Positions 10,586 to 20,493 of a stretch of DNA of 64,000 nt are shown piece after piece. Position 1 is the stretch's first letter. Each line of letters opens with the position of its first letter. Below the pieces are notes generated by a model. It was given only the letters and a program-made list of their open reading frames with translations, was not told where the DNA came from and ran no database searches. The position numbers and the translations under genes were made by a program. This DNA comes from Phenylobacterium sp. (GTDB lineage: Bacteria; Pseudomonadota; Alphaproteobacteria; Caulobacterales; Caulobacteraceae): NCBI GenBank assembly GCA_020401865.1, contig JADCAS010000005.1, positions 248,001 to 312,000 of the forward strand, written 5' to 3'.

Positions 10586-12756
10586 GGGGCGGGCGCCGAC
10601 CAGGGCCTGAGTCCACGCAGGGGCTGGGCCCAAAGGGCGTCCCAGCCGCCGTCCGGTCGTCGCCAGAGCTCCACCGCGCCACCTGCACGAAAGTCGGAGT
10701 CATCCAGAACCACGCGGGTCGCGCAGGGTCCCTCCGGTCGCTCGGCCCGGAGGATGATCAGTTCGGCCTTGGCGCAAGCCGCCTGGAACTCCCTCAAGAG
10801 AACACCGGGTCTGCGGGTCCAGATCACCGCGACGGGAAGGTCGCCGCCTCCGGGCTGACAGGCATGGGCGCTGCAGACCAGGCCCGCCCCGCTGGGACCG
10901 GCCTCCTCTGTCATGGACAGTCCCCGCCGCCGCGCCCAGACCTCGGCGCCGAACCTGCGGACATCCGGCCGCAGGAAGACGGCGGCGTCTCCGACCCTGA
11001 CGGCCGCAGAAGCCGCGTCGTGGGCGACCCAGAGGTCCGGCGACGGCATGCGCGGGGCGAGGTTCACCGCCAGGGCCAGGGGCAGTCCAAGCCAGCGGAG
11101 CGGCCCCCGCCACAGGCAGATGAAAAGGATGCCCAGAAAGGCGACCGGCAGGGCCCAGGGTGGGGCGCTGGCGACCACCTGCTCGGCCCCGGGCAGGCCC
11201 GCGAAGGTCCGGGCCACGGCGTTGAGGGCGTCGATCCCCAACCCCGCCGCTTCCAGGGGCAGATCACCCAGACCCAGGGGCGTGAGGAGAACGCCCAAGG
11301 CCAGGGCCGGCATGAGCAGGAGGGTCGAAACCGGCTCGGTGACCAGGTTGGCCGGCAATCCGTAGAGAGCCACCCGGTTGAAGTGCTGGAGGGCGAAGGG
11401 CCCGGTCGCCAGTCCCGCCGCCAGAGAGATCAGGACGCCTGCCACAAAAGCCGTCAGCCCCCCCTGCAGCAGCCGGACGGCGAGTGGGGCGGAAATCTCG
11501 CGGACCGGGGTTGGCCAGGCCTCCGCAAGGGCGACGAGGGCGGCGGTTGCCGCGAAGGACATCTGGAACCCTGGCTGGGTCACAGCCTCCGGCCGCAGGA
11601 TGAGGACGATGGTGGCCGCCGCCGCCAGGGTGCGCAGGCTGATCGCGCGGCGGTCCGCCAGCATGGCCGCGAAGGCCGCGCAGGCGGTCACGCCCGCCCG
11701 GAGGGCCGGATCGGGCGCCCCTGACAGGACGAGATAGCCCAGGGTGGCGATCATCCCGCCGCCGGCGGCGATCTTTCGCCCAGGAAGGCGCAGAGCCAGG
11801 GCCGGGACCCCGGCGACGCCCAGGCGAAGGAGGCCGAAGACGAAGCCGCCGACAATGGCCATGTGCAGGCCGGAGATCGAGATGATGTGGGCCAGACCCG
11901 CCGCTCTCAGCGCCTCGACCTGCGCGGCGGGCACGAAGGCTTCGTGGCCGGTGGTCATGGCCGCAGCGAGGCCGCCCCGATCCGGGCCCATCCGGTCGAC
12001 GAGCCGCCGGGTCAGGTCCCAGCGAAAGGCGTTGATGCGCATCTGCAGGACCAGCCCGCCCGGGAGGCCTGCCTCCGATGGGGGCAAGGCCCGAAGCTGG
12101 CCCAAGGCGAGCCCCACCCCGCCCACGCCGTCGAAGAAGGCGTCGCGGGCAAAGTCATAGGAACCCGGGGAGGATGGTGGCGGCGGCGGATTGAGCAGCG
12201 CCGGGACAGAGACAAGGGTCCCGGGCGCCGGGGGCGGTTCCGGACCCCGGAGCGTCAGTCGGATCCGGACGGGCGTCTCCCCGGGGGCAAGCCCCGCGAT
12301 GGCCACGGGGGCCAGAAGCACCCGGCTTCCCCCCTGCCCCGGACTGGCGACATCCACCACCCAGGCCTCCACCCGCCGCACCTCGCCGCCCTCCGGCGCA
12401 ACGGGGGCCCGCACCTGCTCTGTTCGCATCCGGCCGAGGGCGAACCCGGCCAGGAGACAGGCCGCCAGAACCAGCACCCGGGAGGCGGCGGGCCGGAGGG
12501 AGGAACTGAGGCTGGCCAGGGCGCAGGCGGCGGCCAGGGCCAGGGCCAGGACCGCCAGGGCGAAAGAGGGCTCGGCCGGCAAAACGAAGTAGACCGCCGT
12601 CCCTCCGCCCAGGGCCACCGGCGTCCACAAACCGAAACGCCCGGCCTGGAGCGAGGCCTGGCGGCGCAACCAGGCGCTTGCACGCGCGAGACTAGGATGG
12701 CCGGCGAGGCGCATGCTAAGAGGCGGCCGGCCGCCAGTGGCGGCCTCCTCAGTCAT
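10582..12756 (-). CDS. comEC: ComEC/Rec2-family DNA-uptake channel protein
   Basis: Predicted polytopic inner-membrane protein that carries single-stranded DNA into the cytoplasm during transformation. It has about 724 residues: two or more N-terminal helices, a DUF4131-like soluble region to about 215, then the ComEC core with the family motif [18 protein letters not shown]. The C-terminal tail (from about 570) occupies the place of the usual metallo-beta-lactamase-like domain, but no HxHxDH motif is visible. The start is uncertain: candidate ATGs are at 12774 (overlapping the gltX start), 12756 and 12714. It converges on lexA through a shared CTAG stop. Confidence 0.88.
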   Translation of the reverse strand: MTEEAATGGRPPLSMRLAGHPSLARASAWLRRQASLQAGRFGLWTPVALGGGTAVYFVLPAEPSFALAVLALALAAACALASLSSSLRPAASRVLVLAACLLAGFALGRMRTEQVRAPVAPEGGEVRRVEAWVVDVASPGQGGSRVLLAPVAIAGLAPGETPVRIRLTLRGPEPPPAPGTLVSVPALLNPPPPPSSPGSYDFARDAFFDGVGGVGLALGQLRALPPSEAGLPGGLVLQMRINAFRWDLTRRLVDRMGPDRGGLAAAMTTGHEAFVPAAQVEALRAAGLAHIISISGLHMAIVGGFVFGLLRLGVAGVPALALRLPGRKIAAGGGMIATLGYLVLSGAPDPALRAGVTACAAFAAMLADRRAISLRTLAAAATIVLILRPEAVTQPGFQMSFAATAALVALAEAWPTPVREISAPLAVRLLQGGLTAFVAGVLISLAAGLATGPFALQHFNRVALYGLPANLVTEPVSTLLLMPALALGVLLTPLGLGDLPLEAAGLGIDALNAVARTFAGLPGAEQVVASAPPWALPVAFLGILFICLWRGPLRWLGLPLALAVNLAPRMPSPDLWVAHDAASAAVRVGDAAVFLRPDVRRFGAEVWARRRGLSMTEEAGPSGAGLVCSAHACQPGGGDLPVAVIWTRRPGVLLREFQAACAKAELIILRAERPEGPCATRVVLDDSDFRAGGAVELWRRPDGGWDALWAQPLRGLRPWSAPAP

Positions 12757-12772
12757 CTGCCCCGGAACTCTC

Positions 12773-14197
12773 ATGAGCGAACGTCAGGTCGTCACGCGCA
12801 TCGCGCCCTCGCCGACCGGGTCCATGCATATCGGTACGGCGCGCACCGCCCTGTTCAACTGGCTGTACGCCCGCCGGATGGGCGGGAAGTACCTGCTCCG
12901 GATCGAGGACACCGACCGGGAACGGTCGACGGACGCCGCCGTCAAGGTGATCCTGGACGGCCTGACCTGGCTGGGCCTGGAGCCGGACGAGGCTCCGGTC
13001 CTCCAGTTCGCCCGGGCCGACCGGCATCGGGAGGTCGCCCTTGAACTGCTGGCCCGCGGCCGGGCCTATCGGGACTACATGACCCCCGACGAACTGGCCG
13101 AGGAGCGTGAGCGGGCCCGGGCCGAGGGCCGGGTGGTGCGCTCGCCCTGGCGCGACGCCAACGGCGGCCCGCTCGACCCCGATCGCCCCCACGTGATCCG
13201 CCTGCGGGCGCCCCAGGAGGGCGAGACCCGCATCGACGACCAGGTGAAGGGCGAGGTGACCTTTCGCAACGTCGACCTGGATGACCTGATCCTGTTGCGC
13301 ACGGACGGGACCCCCACCTACAACCTGGCGGTCGTTGTCGATGATCACGACATGGGGGTGACCCATGTCATCCGCGGCGACGATCACCTGACCAACGCGG
13401 CCCGCCAGACGCATATCTATCAGGCCATGGGATGGGAAACGCCGGTCTGGGCTCATCTGCCCATGATCCACGGGCCAGACGGCAAGAAATTGTCCAAACG
13501 GCACGGCGCCCAGGCCGTCAGCGAATTCGACGACATGGGCTATCTGCCCGAGGCCCTGCGCAACTACCTGGCCAAGCTGGGCTGGGGCCATGGCGATGAC
13601 GAGATCTTCTCGGACGCCCAGGCCTCGTCCTGGTTCGACATCCGCGACGTGGTGGGCGCTCCCGCCCGTCTGGACTGGGACAAGCTGAACCACCTCAACA
13701 ACCACTATATCCGGCTCGCCGAGCCGGAACGGCTGGCGGGTCTGGTGGAGAAGGTGCTGCGCAGCCGCGACTGGCCTGTCCACGACGGCGACCGCGAGAT
13801 CCTTCTGCGGACCCTGCCCCTGGTCCGGGAAGGCGCCCGGACCGTGCTGGACCTGGCGGACGCCGTGATCTTCGCCCTGAAGCGCAGGCCTCTGGACCTG
13901 CCGGAGAAGGCGCGCGGACAGCTGACGGAAGAGACCCGCGCCCGTCTCGGCCGCCTGGCCGTACAGCTTGAAGAGGCCGAGTGGACCCTCGCCGCCCTGG
14001 AGGCGACAATCCGGGGCTTTGCCGAGGCGGAAGGCGTGGGTATCGGCAAGTTCGGCCCCGCCCTGCGGGCCGTTCTGTCGGGGGGATCGCCGGCGCCAGA
14101 CCTTGCGGGCGCCCTGATTTCCATCGGCCGGGATGAAAGCCTGGCCCGGATTCACGATGCCCTTCCTAACGAAGCGTTAGGCGGTATAAGGCTTTAA
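12773..14197 (+). CDS. gltX: Glutamyl-tRNA synthetase
   Basis: Charges tRNA with glutamate. The 474-residue class I synthetase has the HIGH-type motif in [13 protein letters not shown] near the start and the KMSKS-type motif KLSKRHGA about residue 240. Bacteria of this group often have two GltX paralogues, one of which also feeds tRNA-Gln amidation; the sequence alone does not say which this is. The start codon overlaps in opposite orientation the most upstream possible comEC start. gltA begins 37 bases downstream and may be co-transcribed. Confidence 0.96.
   Translation: MSERQVVTRIAPSPTGSMHIGTARTALFNWLYARRMGGKYLLRIEDTDRERSTDAAVKVILDGLTWLGLEPDEAPVLQFARADRHREVALELLARGRAYRDYMTPDELAEERERARAEGRVVRSPWRDANGGPLDPDRPHVIRLRAPQEGETRIDDQVKGEVTFRNVDLDDLILLRTDGTPTYNLAVVVDDHDMGVTHVIRGDDHLTNAARQTHIYQAMGWETPVWAHLPMIHGPDGKKLSKRHGAQAVSEFDDMGYLPEALRNYLAKLGWGHGDDEIFSDAQASSWFDIRDVVGAPARLDWDKLNHLNNHYIRLAEPERLAGLVEKVLRSRDWPVHDGDREILLRTLPLVREGARTVLDLADAVIFALKRRPLDLPEKARGQLTEETRARLGRLAVQLEEAEWTLAALEATIRGFAEAEGVGIGKFGPALRAVLSGGSPAPDLAGALISIGRDESLARIHDALPNEALGGIRL
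14165..14181. other. Hairpin at the 3' end of gltX
   Basis: CCTAAC-GAAGC-GTTAGG, a perfect 6-bp stem with a 5-base loop, lies within the last codons of gltX, 54 bases before gltA. It has no following T-run. It could be an operator or RNA structure that separates gltX from gltA expression, or chance. Confidence 0.4.
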
Positions 14198-14234
14198 AAC
14201 AGATGTTCAATTTCCACCGGAACGAGGGGATGTG

Positions 14235-15518
14235 ATGGGGGATTCGGCTAAGATCAGCGTCGAGGGCAAGACCGTCGAGCTCCCGGTCCTGCGGGGCACC
14301 GATGGCCCGGCGGTGCTGGATGTGCGCAAGCTCTATGCAGAAGCGGACGTTTTCACCTACGACCCCGGCTTCACCTCGACCGCCTCCTGCGAAAGCAAGA
14401 TCACCTTCATCGATGGCGACAAGGGCGTCCTGCTTCACCGCGGCTACCCCATCGACCAGCTGGCCGAGAAGTCGACCTTCCTGGAGGTCTGCTATCTCCT
14501 GCTGAACGGCGACCTGCCCAACGCCAAGGAATACGAGACCTTCCAGAACACGATCACGAACCACACCATGGTCCATGATCAGTTCGACCGGTTCTTCAAT
14601 GGCTTCCGCCGGGATGCTCACCCGATGGCCATCATGGTCGGTGCGGTCGGGGCCCTGTCAGCCTTCTATTACGACAGCGCCAACATCGACGATCCGCAAC
14701 AGCGGATCATCTCGTCGCACCGCCTGATCGCCAAGATGCCGACCATCGCGGCGCGGGCCTTCAAGTACTTCCGCGGCCAGCCCTTCGTCTATCCGCGCAA
14801 CGAGCTCTCCTATTCGGAGAACTTCCTGCGCATGTGCTTCTCCGTGCCCGCCGAGGACTGGAAGCCCAACCCGGTCCTGACCCGGGCCATGGACCGCATC
14901 TTCATCCTGCATGCGGACCACGAGCAGAACGCCTCCACCTCCACGGTCCGCCTGGCGGGCTCCTCGGGCGCCAACCCCTTCGCCTGTATCGCCGCGGGCA
15001 TCGCCTGCCTCTGGGGCCCCAGCCACGGCGGGGCGAACGAGGAAGCGCTCAACATGCTGGCCGAGATCGGCTCGGTGGACCGCATCCCCGAGTACGTTCA
15101 GGGCGTGAAGGACCGGAAGTACAGGCTGATGGGCTTCGGTCACCGGGTCTACAAGAACTACGACCCGCGCGCCAAGGTGATGCAGCAGACCTGCCATGAG
15201 GTCCTGGCCGAGGTCGGCCACTCCGACGACCCCCTGCTGAAGGTGGCGATGGAGCTGGAGAAGATCGCCCTCAACGACCCCTACTTCGTGGAGCGCAAGC
15301 TCTATCCGAACGTCGACTTCTACTCAGGCATCACCTTGCGGGCCCTCGGCTTCCCGCCGGAGATGTTCACCGTGCTGTTCGCCCTCGCAAGGACGGTGGG
15401 GTGGATCTCCCAGTGGAAGGAAATGATCGAGGACCCGTCCCAGAAGATCGGTCGTCCGCGGCAGATCTACACGGGCGCCGCCGCGCGGGATTACGTGCCG
15501 CTCGACAAGCGCGGCTGA
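14235..15518 (+). CDS. gltA: Citrate synthase (type II)
   Basis: Condenses acetyl-CoA and oxaloacetate to open the TCA cycle. The 427-residue length and sequence ([27 protein letters not shown]) fit the hexameric type II enzyme of Gram-negative bacteria. Catalytic histidines are in [15 protein letters not shown] and GFGHRVYKN, and the catalytic aspartate in [10 protein letters not shown]. The ATG at 14235 follows a GAGGGGA site with five-base spacing; a GTG one codon earlier is too close to it. The 3' end overlaps the convergent lpxB gene by 28 bases. Confidence 0.97.
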   Translation: MGDSAKISVEGKTVELPVLRGTDGPAVLDVRKLYAEADVFTYDPGFTSTASCESKITFIDGDKGVLLHRGYPIDQLAEKSTFLEVCYLLLNGDLPNAKEYETFQNTITNHTMVHDQFDRFFNGFRRDAHPMAIMVGAVGALSAFYYDSANIDDPQQRIISSHRLIAKMPTIAARAFKYFRGQPFVYPRNELSYSENFLRMCFSVPAEDWKPNPVLTRAMDRIFILHADHEQNASTSTVRLAGSSGANPFACIAAGIACLWGPSHGGANEEALNMLAEIGSVDRIPEYVQGVKDRKYRLMGFGHRVYKNYDPRAKVMQQTCHEVLAEVGHSDDPLLKVAMELEKIALNDPYFVERKLYPNVDFYSGITLRALGFPPEMFTVLFALARTVGWISQWKEMIEDPSQKIGRPRQIYTGAAARDYVPLDKRG

Positions 15519-16681
15519 TCCCCCGACAGCATCTTCAGAATGACCTGCGCGGCGGCCTCCGAGGGATCGGGGCCGCCGCGTCCCATCTTGTCGAGGGCGG
15601 CGTCCTGGGCTGCGACCTGGGCGCGGCGGAAGGCCGGGTCCCGGAGGCGCCGGTCGAGCTGGGCGGCCAGGCGCGGCCCGGTACAGTCCTCCTGGATCAG
15701 CTCCGGCGCCACGAATCTGCGGGCGGCGATGTTGAAAAGGACGACCCAGGGGGTGCGGATCAGGAACTTCGCCACGAAGTAGGTCACCGCCCCGAGACGA
15801 TAGGCCACCACCATGGGAACGCCCGCCTGCGCCACCTCCAGGGTCACCGTCCCTGAACAGGCCAGGGCCAGGTCAGAGGCCTTCATGGCCTCGCGCTTCT
15901 CTTGCTCGCCGTCCACGACATGGACCCGGAAGGGCCAGCCGGCCACCGCGGCGCGGACCCGGTCGGCGACGGCGTCGGCCACCGGCAGGACCACCTGCAG
16001 GCCGGGATGGTCCGCCTTCAGCCGCCGGATGGCGTCCTCGAAGGGGCCGAGGAGGCGATCCACCTCCCCGGGTCGGCTGCCGGGCAGGACCAGGAGCACA
16101 GGCGCCTGCGCTCCGATCCCGTGCCGGGCCCGGAAGTCGGCGGGATCGCAGGAGCTGAAGTCCATGTGCAGGGCCGGGTTGCCGACGAAGGTGGTGGGCA
16201 GGCCCCAGGCCTCGAAATAGGGCGGCTCGAAGCTGTTGATGACCAGGAGGTGGTCAACCAGACCCGCCAGCGCCCTGGCCCGGCCTGGGCGGGTCGCCCA
16301 GACCTGAGGCGCCACATACTTCACCAGGCGCACCCCCGGCGCCAGCCGACGAAGCGCCCTGGCCGCCAGCCAGCTGAAGCCCCAGGAATCGATCAGCACC
16401 ACCAGGTCGGCGCCCTCCCGGGCGGCAGCCCTCGCCACCTCCAGCGCCCGCCGCCGGACCCGGGGGATGGCCAGGAGACCCTCGAGCAGGCCGAAGACCG
16501 AGATCTCGGACATGTCGAAGAGGCTGGTCACGCCCGCCTCGGCCATGCGCGGGCCCCCGACCCCGATGAGCTTCAGGTCCGCGCCCAGGCGACTGCGCAG
16601 GGCGTGCGCCAGGCCGGCGCCCCGGTCGTCCCCTGAAGGCTCCCCGGCCATCAGCATGATGACGGGCGACTCCACACTCAT
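15491..16681 (-). CDS. lpxB: Lipid-A-disaccharide synthase
   Basis: GT19 glycosyltransferase that joins UDP-2,3-diacylglucosamine and lipid X into lipid A disaccharide at the inner-membrane surface. The 396 residues show the family N-terminus [54 protein letters not shown] and [21 protein letters not shown]. It is the last gene of the lpxD-fabZ-lpxA-lpxI-lpxB run and its ATG overlaps the lpxI stop. Its tail overlaps gltA on the other strand. Confidence 0.97.
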   Translation of the reverse strand: MSVESPVIMLMAGEPSGDDRGAGLAHALRSRLGADLKLIGVGGPRMAEAGVTSLFDMSEISVFGLLEGLLAIPRVRRRALEVARAAAREGADLVVLIDSWGFSWLAARALRRLAPGVRLVKYVAPQVWATRPGRARALAGLVDHLLVINSFEPPYFEAWGLPTTFVGNPALHMDFSSCDPADFRARHGIGAQAPVLLVLPGSRPGEVDRLLGPFEDAIRRLKADHPGLQVVLPVADAVADRVRAAVAGWPFRVHVVDGEQEKREAMKASDLALACSGTVTLEVAQAGVPMVVAYRLGAVTYFVAKFLIRTPWVVLFNIAARRFVAPELIQEDCTGPRLAAQLDRRLRDPAFRRAQVAAQDAALDKMGRGGPDPSEAAAQVILKMLSGDQPRLSSGT

Positions 16682-17517
16682 GGCGCCTCGACCCCCAAAA
16701 CGAAGAGGCCCAACTCATCGGCCAGAGCCACCAAGCCCTCGCGGTCCAGGACCAGGGTCCGACCCGCCTCGCCCACAAGCCCTGCGAGCCCGGCCCGCGC
16801 TGCGCCACGCACCGTCGCCGGGCCGATGGTGGGCAGGTCCACCCGGGTCTCCTGGATGGGCTTCGGCGCCTTTGCCAGAACGCCCCGACGCCGACCCGCC
16901 TCGCCTCTCAGGGCCGGGGCGACCTCCTCCGCCACCCGGCGAAGCATGGCGTCTGTGCCCTCCTGGGCCTCCACGGCGAGGACCAGACCGTCGCAGACCA
17001 CGGCGCCCTGGCCGATGTCGAGCTCACCGATCCGTCGGGCGATCTCCAGGGCCCGCCGGATATCCGCCTGGTGCGCCGCGTCCGGCGCATGGCGGCCAAG
17101 GACGCCGGCGCCAAGGACCAGGTCGCTGCGCACCTCGTGAGCGCCTTCAATGGCAAAACCTTCCTTCCGGAACTCGTCGAGGACCGCCCTCAGCAGGGCG
17201 TCGTCCCCCCGGCGCGCCTCAAGCACGAGGCGGGGCAGCATGGCCATGCCGCGCAGGTCCGGCTTGAGTGCGGCGAAGTCTGGCCGGGCGACGTTCCCCG
17301 CCAGGCAGACCGCCTCGCAGCCCGCCGCCTTGAGCACCCGGATGCACCGTCCCACCTCGGCCAGACCGACGACTTCACCCGGAAAGGCGTCCATGGACGG
17401 ATCCGCAAAGCCCCGCAAGCGAACGACGAAGAGAGGCCGGCCGGTCTCTACACAATGACGCGCGATCTGGAGCGGCAGGTCGCCGCCACCCGCGATCAGG
17501 CCGAGGCGCCCCGGCAC
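16678..17517 (-). CDS. lpxI: UDP-2,3-diacylglucosamine pyrophosphatase LpxI
   Basis: Hydrolyses UDP-2,3-diacylglucosamine to lipid X and UMP; it is the alphaproteobacterial replacement for LpxH. The 279 residues include LGLIAGGGDLPLQIA at the N-terminus, CLAGNVARPDF, a central GIGQGAVV-like segment (DIGQGAVVCDGLVLAVEAQEGTD region) and the C-terminal LPTIGPATV and LVLDREGLVALADELGLFV. Position exactly between lpxA and lpxB supports the role. The stop overlaps lpxB (ATGA), and lpxA lies 5 bases upstream. Confidence 0.94.
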   Translation of the reverse strand: MPGRLGLIAGGGDLPLQIARHCVETGRPLFVVRLRGFADPSMDAFPGEVVGLAEVGRCIRVLKAAGCEAVCLAGNVARPDFAALKPDLRGMAMLPRLVLEARRGDDALLRAVLDEFRKEGFAIEGAHEVRSDLVLGAGVLGRHAPDAAHQADIRRALEIARRIGELDIGQGAVVCDGLVLAVEAQEGTDAMLRRVAEEVAPALRGEAGRRRGVLAKAPKPIQETRVDLPTIGPATVRGAARAGLAGLVGEAGRTLVLDREGLVALADELGLFVLGVEAP

Positions 17518-17522
17518 GGGGC

Positions 17523-18323
17523 TCAGTCCTCCCGGGCCGGGAGGCAGATGGGGCGGTTGGCCTCGTCGGCCCGGATGAAGTCGATGACCTCAAGGACCGG
17601 CGCGCTGTGCCCGTAGAGGGCCAGGGTGTCGTCGATCCGCTCCTGGAAGCTGCCCTCGCGGGCGAAGAGCAGCCGGTAGGCGGCGCGCAGGTGGCTGATG
17701 GTCTCTCGGCTGAAGTCGCGACGCTTGAGGCCGACCAGGTTCAAGCCTTCGAGGTGAGCGTGGTTGCCCCAGACCAGGCCGTAGGGAATGACGTCCTTAG
17801 TGACCGCGGCCAGTCCGCCGATGAAGGCGAACCGCCCGACGCGGCAGTGCTGGTGGACAGCCGCCAACCCGGACACCATGACGTGATCCCCGATCTCCAC
17901 ATGCCCCCCGAGGGTCGCCGAGTGGGCCAGGATGACATTGTTGCCGACGCTGCAGTCATGACCGACATGGCTTGTGGCCATGAACATGCCGTCGTTCCCG
18001 ACCCGGGTCACGCCGCCGCCGTTGGCGGTGCCGATGTGCATGGTGACATGCTCCCAGATCTGGTTCCGGTCGCCGATCACCAGCTCTGTGGGCTCGCCCT
18101 TGTAGCCGGTATGGTGAGGGGGACCGCCCAGGTTGGTGAAGTTGCGGACCAGGCAGTCCGCGCCGATCGTCGTCCGGTTCTCGATCACCACGTGGGCCAG
18201 AATCCGGGTCCGGGCGCCGATCCGGGCGTGCTCTCCGATCAGGCTGTAGGGACCGACGCTGACCCCCTCGTCCAGCTGGGCGCCAGGAGCGACAATGGCG
18301 GTGGGGTGGATGTCGACGGTCAT
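17523..18323 (-). CDS. lpxA: UDP-N-acetylglucosamine O-acyltransferase
   Basis: First enzyme of lipid A synthesis; moves a 3-hydroxyacyl chain from ACP to UDP-GlcNAc. The 266 residues form a left-handed beta helix of hexapeptide repeats ([26 protein letters not shown]) over about residues 5-190, with the catalytic-histidine region in [16 protein letters not shown]-terminal helical domain follows. The ATG overlaps the fabZ stop by four bases. Confidence 0.97.
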   Translation of the reverse strand: MTVDIHPTAIVAPGAQLDEGVSVGPYSLIGEHARIGARTRILAHVVIENRTTIGADCLVRNFTNLGGPPHHTGYKGEPTELVIGDRNQIWEHVTMHIGTANGGGVTRVGNDGMFMATSHVGHDCSVGNNVILAHSATLGGHVEIGDHVMVSGLAAVHQHCRVGRFAFIGGLAAVTKDVIPYGLVWGNHAHLEGLNLVGLKRRDFSRETISHLRAAYRLLFAREGSFQERIDDTLALYGHSAPVLEVIDFIRADEANRPICLPARED

Positions 18324-18784
18324 TGCGGAGTCTCCACCAGCATGGCGGCGAATTCCGCCTCGGCGGCGACCTTGTCGCCCACCATGGCGCGCCCTTCGAA
18401 CTTGAAGAGTCCGCCCCGGGCTCTGGCGACCCGGACATTGAGTTTCAGGAGGTCGCCCGGGCGGACCGGATGCCGGAACCGGCAGTTGTCCACCGAGGCG
18501 AAGAGGATGGTCTTGCCGCGAGGGTCGACGTCCAGGGTCTTGGACATCATGACAGCCCCGGTCTGGGCCATGGCCTCGACGATCAGCACACCGGGCATGA
18601 CCGGATAGTCCGGGAAGTGACCCTGGAAGAAGGCCTCGTTGATGCTGACCGCCTTGATGCCGGTGATGGACTCGCCGGGGACGTAGTCCTCAGCCCGATC
18701 CACCAGGAGGAAGGGATAGCGATGGGGAATCCGGGCGAGGATCTCGCCGATCTCAATACTCGTGGCGGCGGTCGCGTCGGTCAT
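18320..18784 (-). CDS. fabZ: 3-hydroxyacyl-ACP dehydratase FabZ
   Basis: Dehydrates 3-hydroxyacyl-ACP in fatty acid elongation and so competes with LpxA/LpxD for their acyl donors. The 154-residue hotdog-fold protein carries the active-site pair in [20 protein letters not shown] and the family N-terminus [15 protein letters not shown]. Overlapping ends with both lpxD and lpxA suggest fixed co-expression. Confidence 0.97.
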   Translation of the reverse strand: MTDATAATSIEIGEILARIPHRYPFLLVDRAEDYVPGESITGIKAVSINEAFFQGHFPDYPVMPGVLIVEAMAQTGAVMMSKTLDVDPRGKTILFASVDNCRFRHPVRPGDLLKLNVRVARARGGLFKFEGRAMVGDKVAAEAEFAAMLVETPQ

Positions 18785-19800
18785 GACTCCCCTCCTCTGC
18801 TACGGACGCCTGCGGCGCGGGATAGCCAGGCGACCTCCCGCAGCCAACGCTGGACCGGCTTGGCGGGAAAGCCTGCCCAGGTCTCGCCCGCCGGAACATT
18901 CTTCAGAACCCCTCCGGAGGCGCCGATCCTGGCGCCGTCGCCAATGATCAGATGGTCAGCGATCCCGGCCTGCCCGCCGAACTGGCAGCCGTCGCCGATG
19001 ATAGCGCTGCCGGCGATACCGGTCTGCGCCGCCAGGACGCAGTTCCGACCGATCCGGACGTTGTGAGCGATATGGACCATGTTATCGAGCTTGCTGTTCT
19101 CGCCGATCACCGTGTCCTCATAGGCGCCCCGGTCGATGGTGCAGCCGGCCCCGATGGTCACGCCGTCCTGCAGGATCACCCGCCCCAGCTGGGGGATGTC
19201 GATCAGGCCGGTCGCCCCCGCGGTGGCGCCGAAACCCGCCTCGCCAATCACGGCGCCAGCCAGGATCTTCACCCGGTCGCCAACGAGGGTGAAGCTGATG
19301 GAGACGTTCGCCCCGATCCGGCAGTTACGCCCGATGGCGACGCCCGGACCGATCACCGTATTGGGTCCGATCACGGTTCCCGCCCCGATGGCCGCGCCGG
19401 GACCCACCACCACGCCGGGACCGAGACTGACTCCCGCCTCCAGCCGGGCTTCAGGAGAAATCGGATCGACGCCCAGATGACGTCGGGGCGCATGCAAGGC
19501 TTCTGCCGCCAGTGCGAAGGCCCCGTGGGGGTTACGGTGAACCAGGGGTACGCAGCCTGCGGGCAGGTCCGCAGCCAGGACCTCCGGGACAAAGCAGGCG
19601 CTGGGCGGCTGGCGACGGAGATCCTCCAGGAAGCCGCGACCGGTCACGAAGACCACCGCCCCCGTCCCGCCCCGGGAAGCGATGGCGACGCGATCAACGG
19701 CAAGGTCGGCCAGGCTTTCCGTCGCGCGGGCGCCGGTCAGCTGGCAAATGGCCTCAAGAGAGAGCGGGCCGGTCGACTCGAAGAAGCGTGGATCAGGCAT
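18781..19800 (-). CDS. lpxD: UDP-3-O-acylglucosamine N-acyltransferase
   Basis: Adds the N-linked acyl chain to UDP-3-O-acylglucosamine, third step of lipid A synthesis. The 339 residues hold an N-terminal uridine-binding domain (about 1-110) and a hexapeptide-repeat beta helix (about 110-320) with catalytic histidine region [14 protein letters not shown]. The ATGA overlap with fabZ and the 41-base gap to ompH fit the usual bamA-ompH-lpxD order. Confidence 0.97.
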   Translation of the reverse strand: MPDPRFFESTGPLSLEAICQLTGARATESLADLAVDRVAIASRGGTGAVVFVTGRGFLEDLRRQPPSACFVPEVLAADLPAGCVPLVHRNPHGAFALAAEALHAPRRHLGVDPISPEARLEAGVSLGPGVVVGPGAAIGAGTVIGPNTVIGPGVAIGRNCRIGANVSISFTLVGDRVKILAGAVIGEAGFGATAGATGLIDIPQLGRVILQDGVTIGAGCTIDRGAYEDTVIGENSKLDNMVHIAHNVRIGRNCVLAAQTGIAGSAIIGDGCQFGGQAGIADHLIIGDGARIGASGGVLKNVPAGETWAGFPAKPVQRWLREVAWLSRAAGVRSRGGES

Positions 19801-19841
19801 GGCCCGGTATCCTCGCCGACCCGCGACGAGGACGCCAGCCC

Positions 19842-20489
19842 TTACGGCCTCCGGGCCGGCTGGGCTGGAGCGGGAGCCGCAGCCGCCGGAGCCGGCGCCG
19901 CCTGGTCAAGACGCTCGCGATCAAAGGCGAACTGGGTGATCTTGGCGTTCAGGCCGGTAATCACCGAGGTGGTGATGTCCATGGCGGGATTGGCCAGGAC
20001 GACCGCATCCCGCTGAATGAGAACGGTGCACTTGGCCTGCTGGTAGGAAGAGCGGATCACCGGCTCGAGTTCCTGGCCGACCCGGCCCAGGGCCTTCTGC
20101 TGGGTCGCCTGCAGCTCGCGCTCACGCAGCTGGGCCTTGCGCTGCAGGGCCGCAGCGCGGACCTGGAGGGTGGCGTTCTTCTGGTCGAAGGCGCCCTGGT
20201 CGAGGGTTGCCTTCTGGGCGTCGAGGGTCTTGGCCTCATTCTGGATGGCCGTCTGCTCGGCGCTCAGTTCCGTCTGCACCTGCTGGGCGATCTGCTGCAG
20301 GCGCGTCTGGACGTACTTGCCCACCGTCGAAGAGCCGATGGCTCCGTCGATGGACACGATACAGACGCCGGCGATGGCCGGACCATGGTTGACCGGCGGG
20401 GCGGCGGGAGCCGTCTGGGCCTGGGCCGAGGCCGCGGAGGCCAGGACAGCGGCCACGGCGGCGAGGATGACGGACGTGTTCATGTGCAT
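19842..20489 (-). CDS. skp: OmpH/Skp-type periplasmic chaperone
   Basis: Binds unfolded outer-membrane proteins on the way to BamA. The 215-residue protein has a signal peptide (about residues 1-25, ending ASAQA), a long coiled-coil arm rich in Gln, Glu and Ala (about 85-150) and an Ala/Pro tail. I start at the ATG at 20489, five bases after bamA; a second ATG two codons on is possible. Longer upstream frame belongs to bamA read out of frame. Confidence 0.9.
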   Translation of the reverse strand: MHMNTSVILAAVAAVLASAASAQAQTAPAAPPVNHGPAIAGVCIVSIDGAIGSSTVGKYVQTRLQQIAQQVQTELSAEQTAIQNEAKTLDAQKATLDQGAFDQKNATLQVRAAALQRKAQLRERELQATQQKALGRVGQELEPVIRSSYQQAKCTVLIQRDAVVLANPAMDITTSVITGLNAKITQFAFDRERLDQAAPAPAAAAPAPAQPARRP

Positions 20490-20493
20490 GATT

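Noticed and set aside
12757..12774. Longest possible comEC start at 12774
   Set aside because: It would overlap the gltX start codon and has no ribosome site; a shorter start is more likely although not proven.
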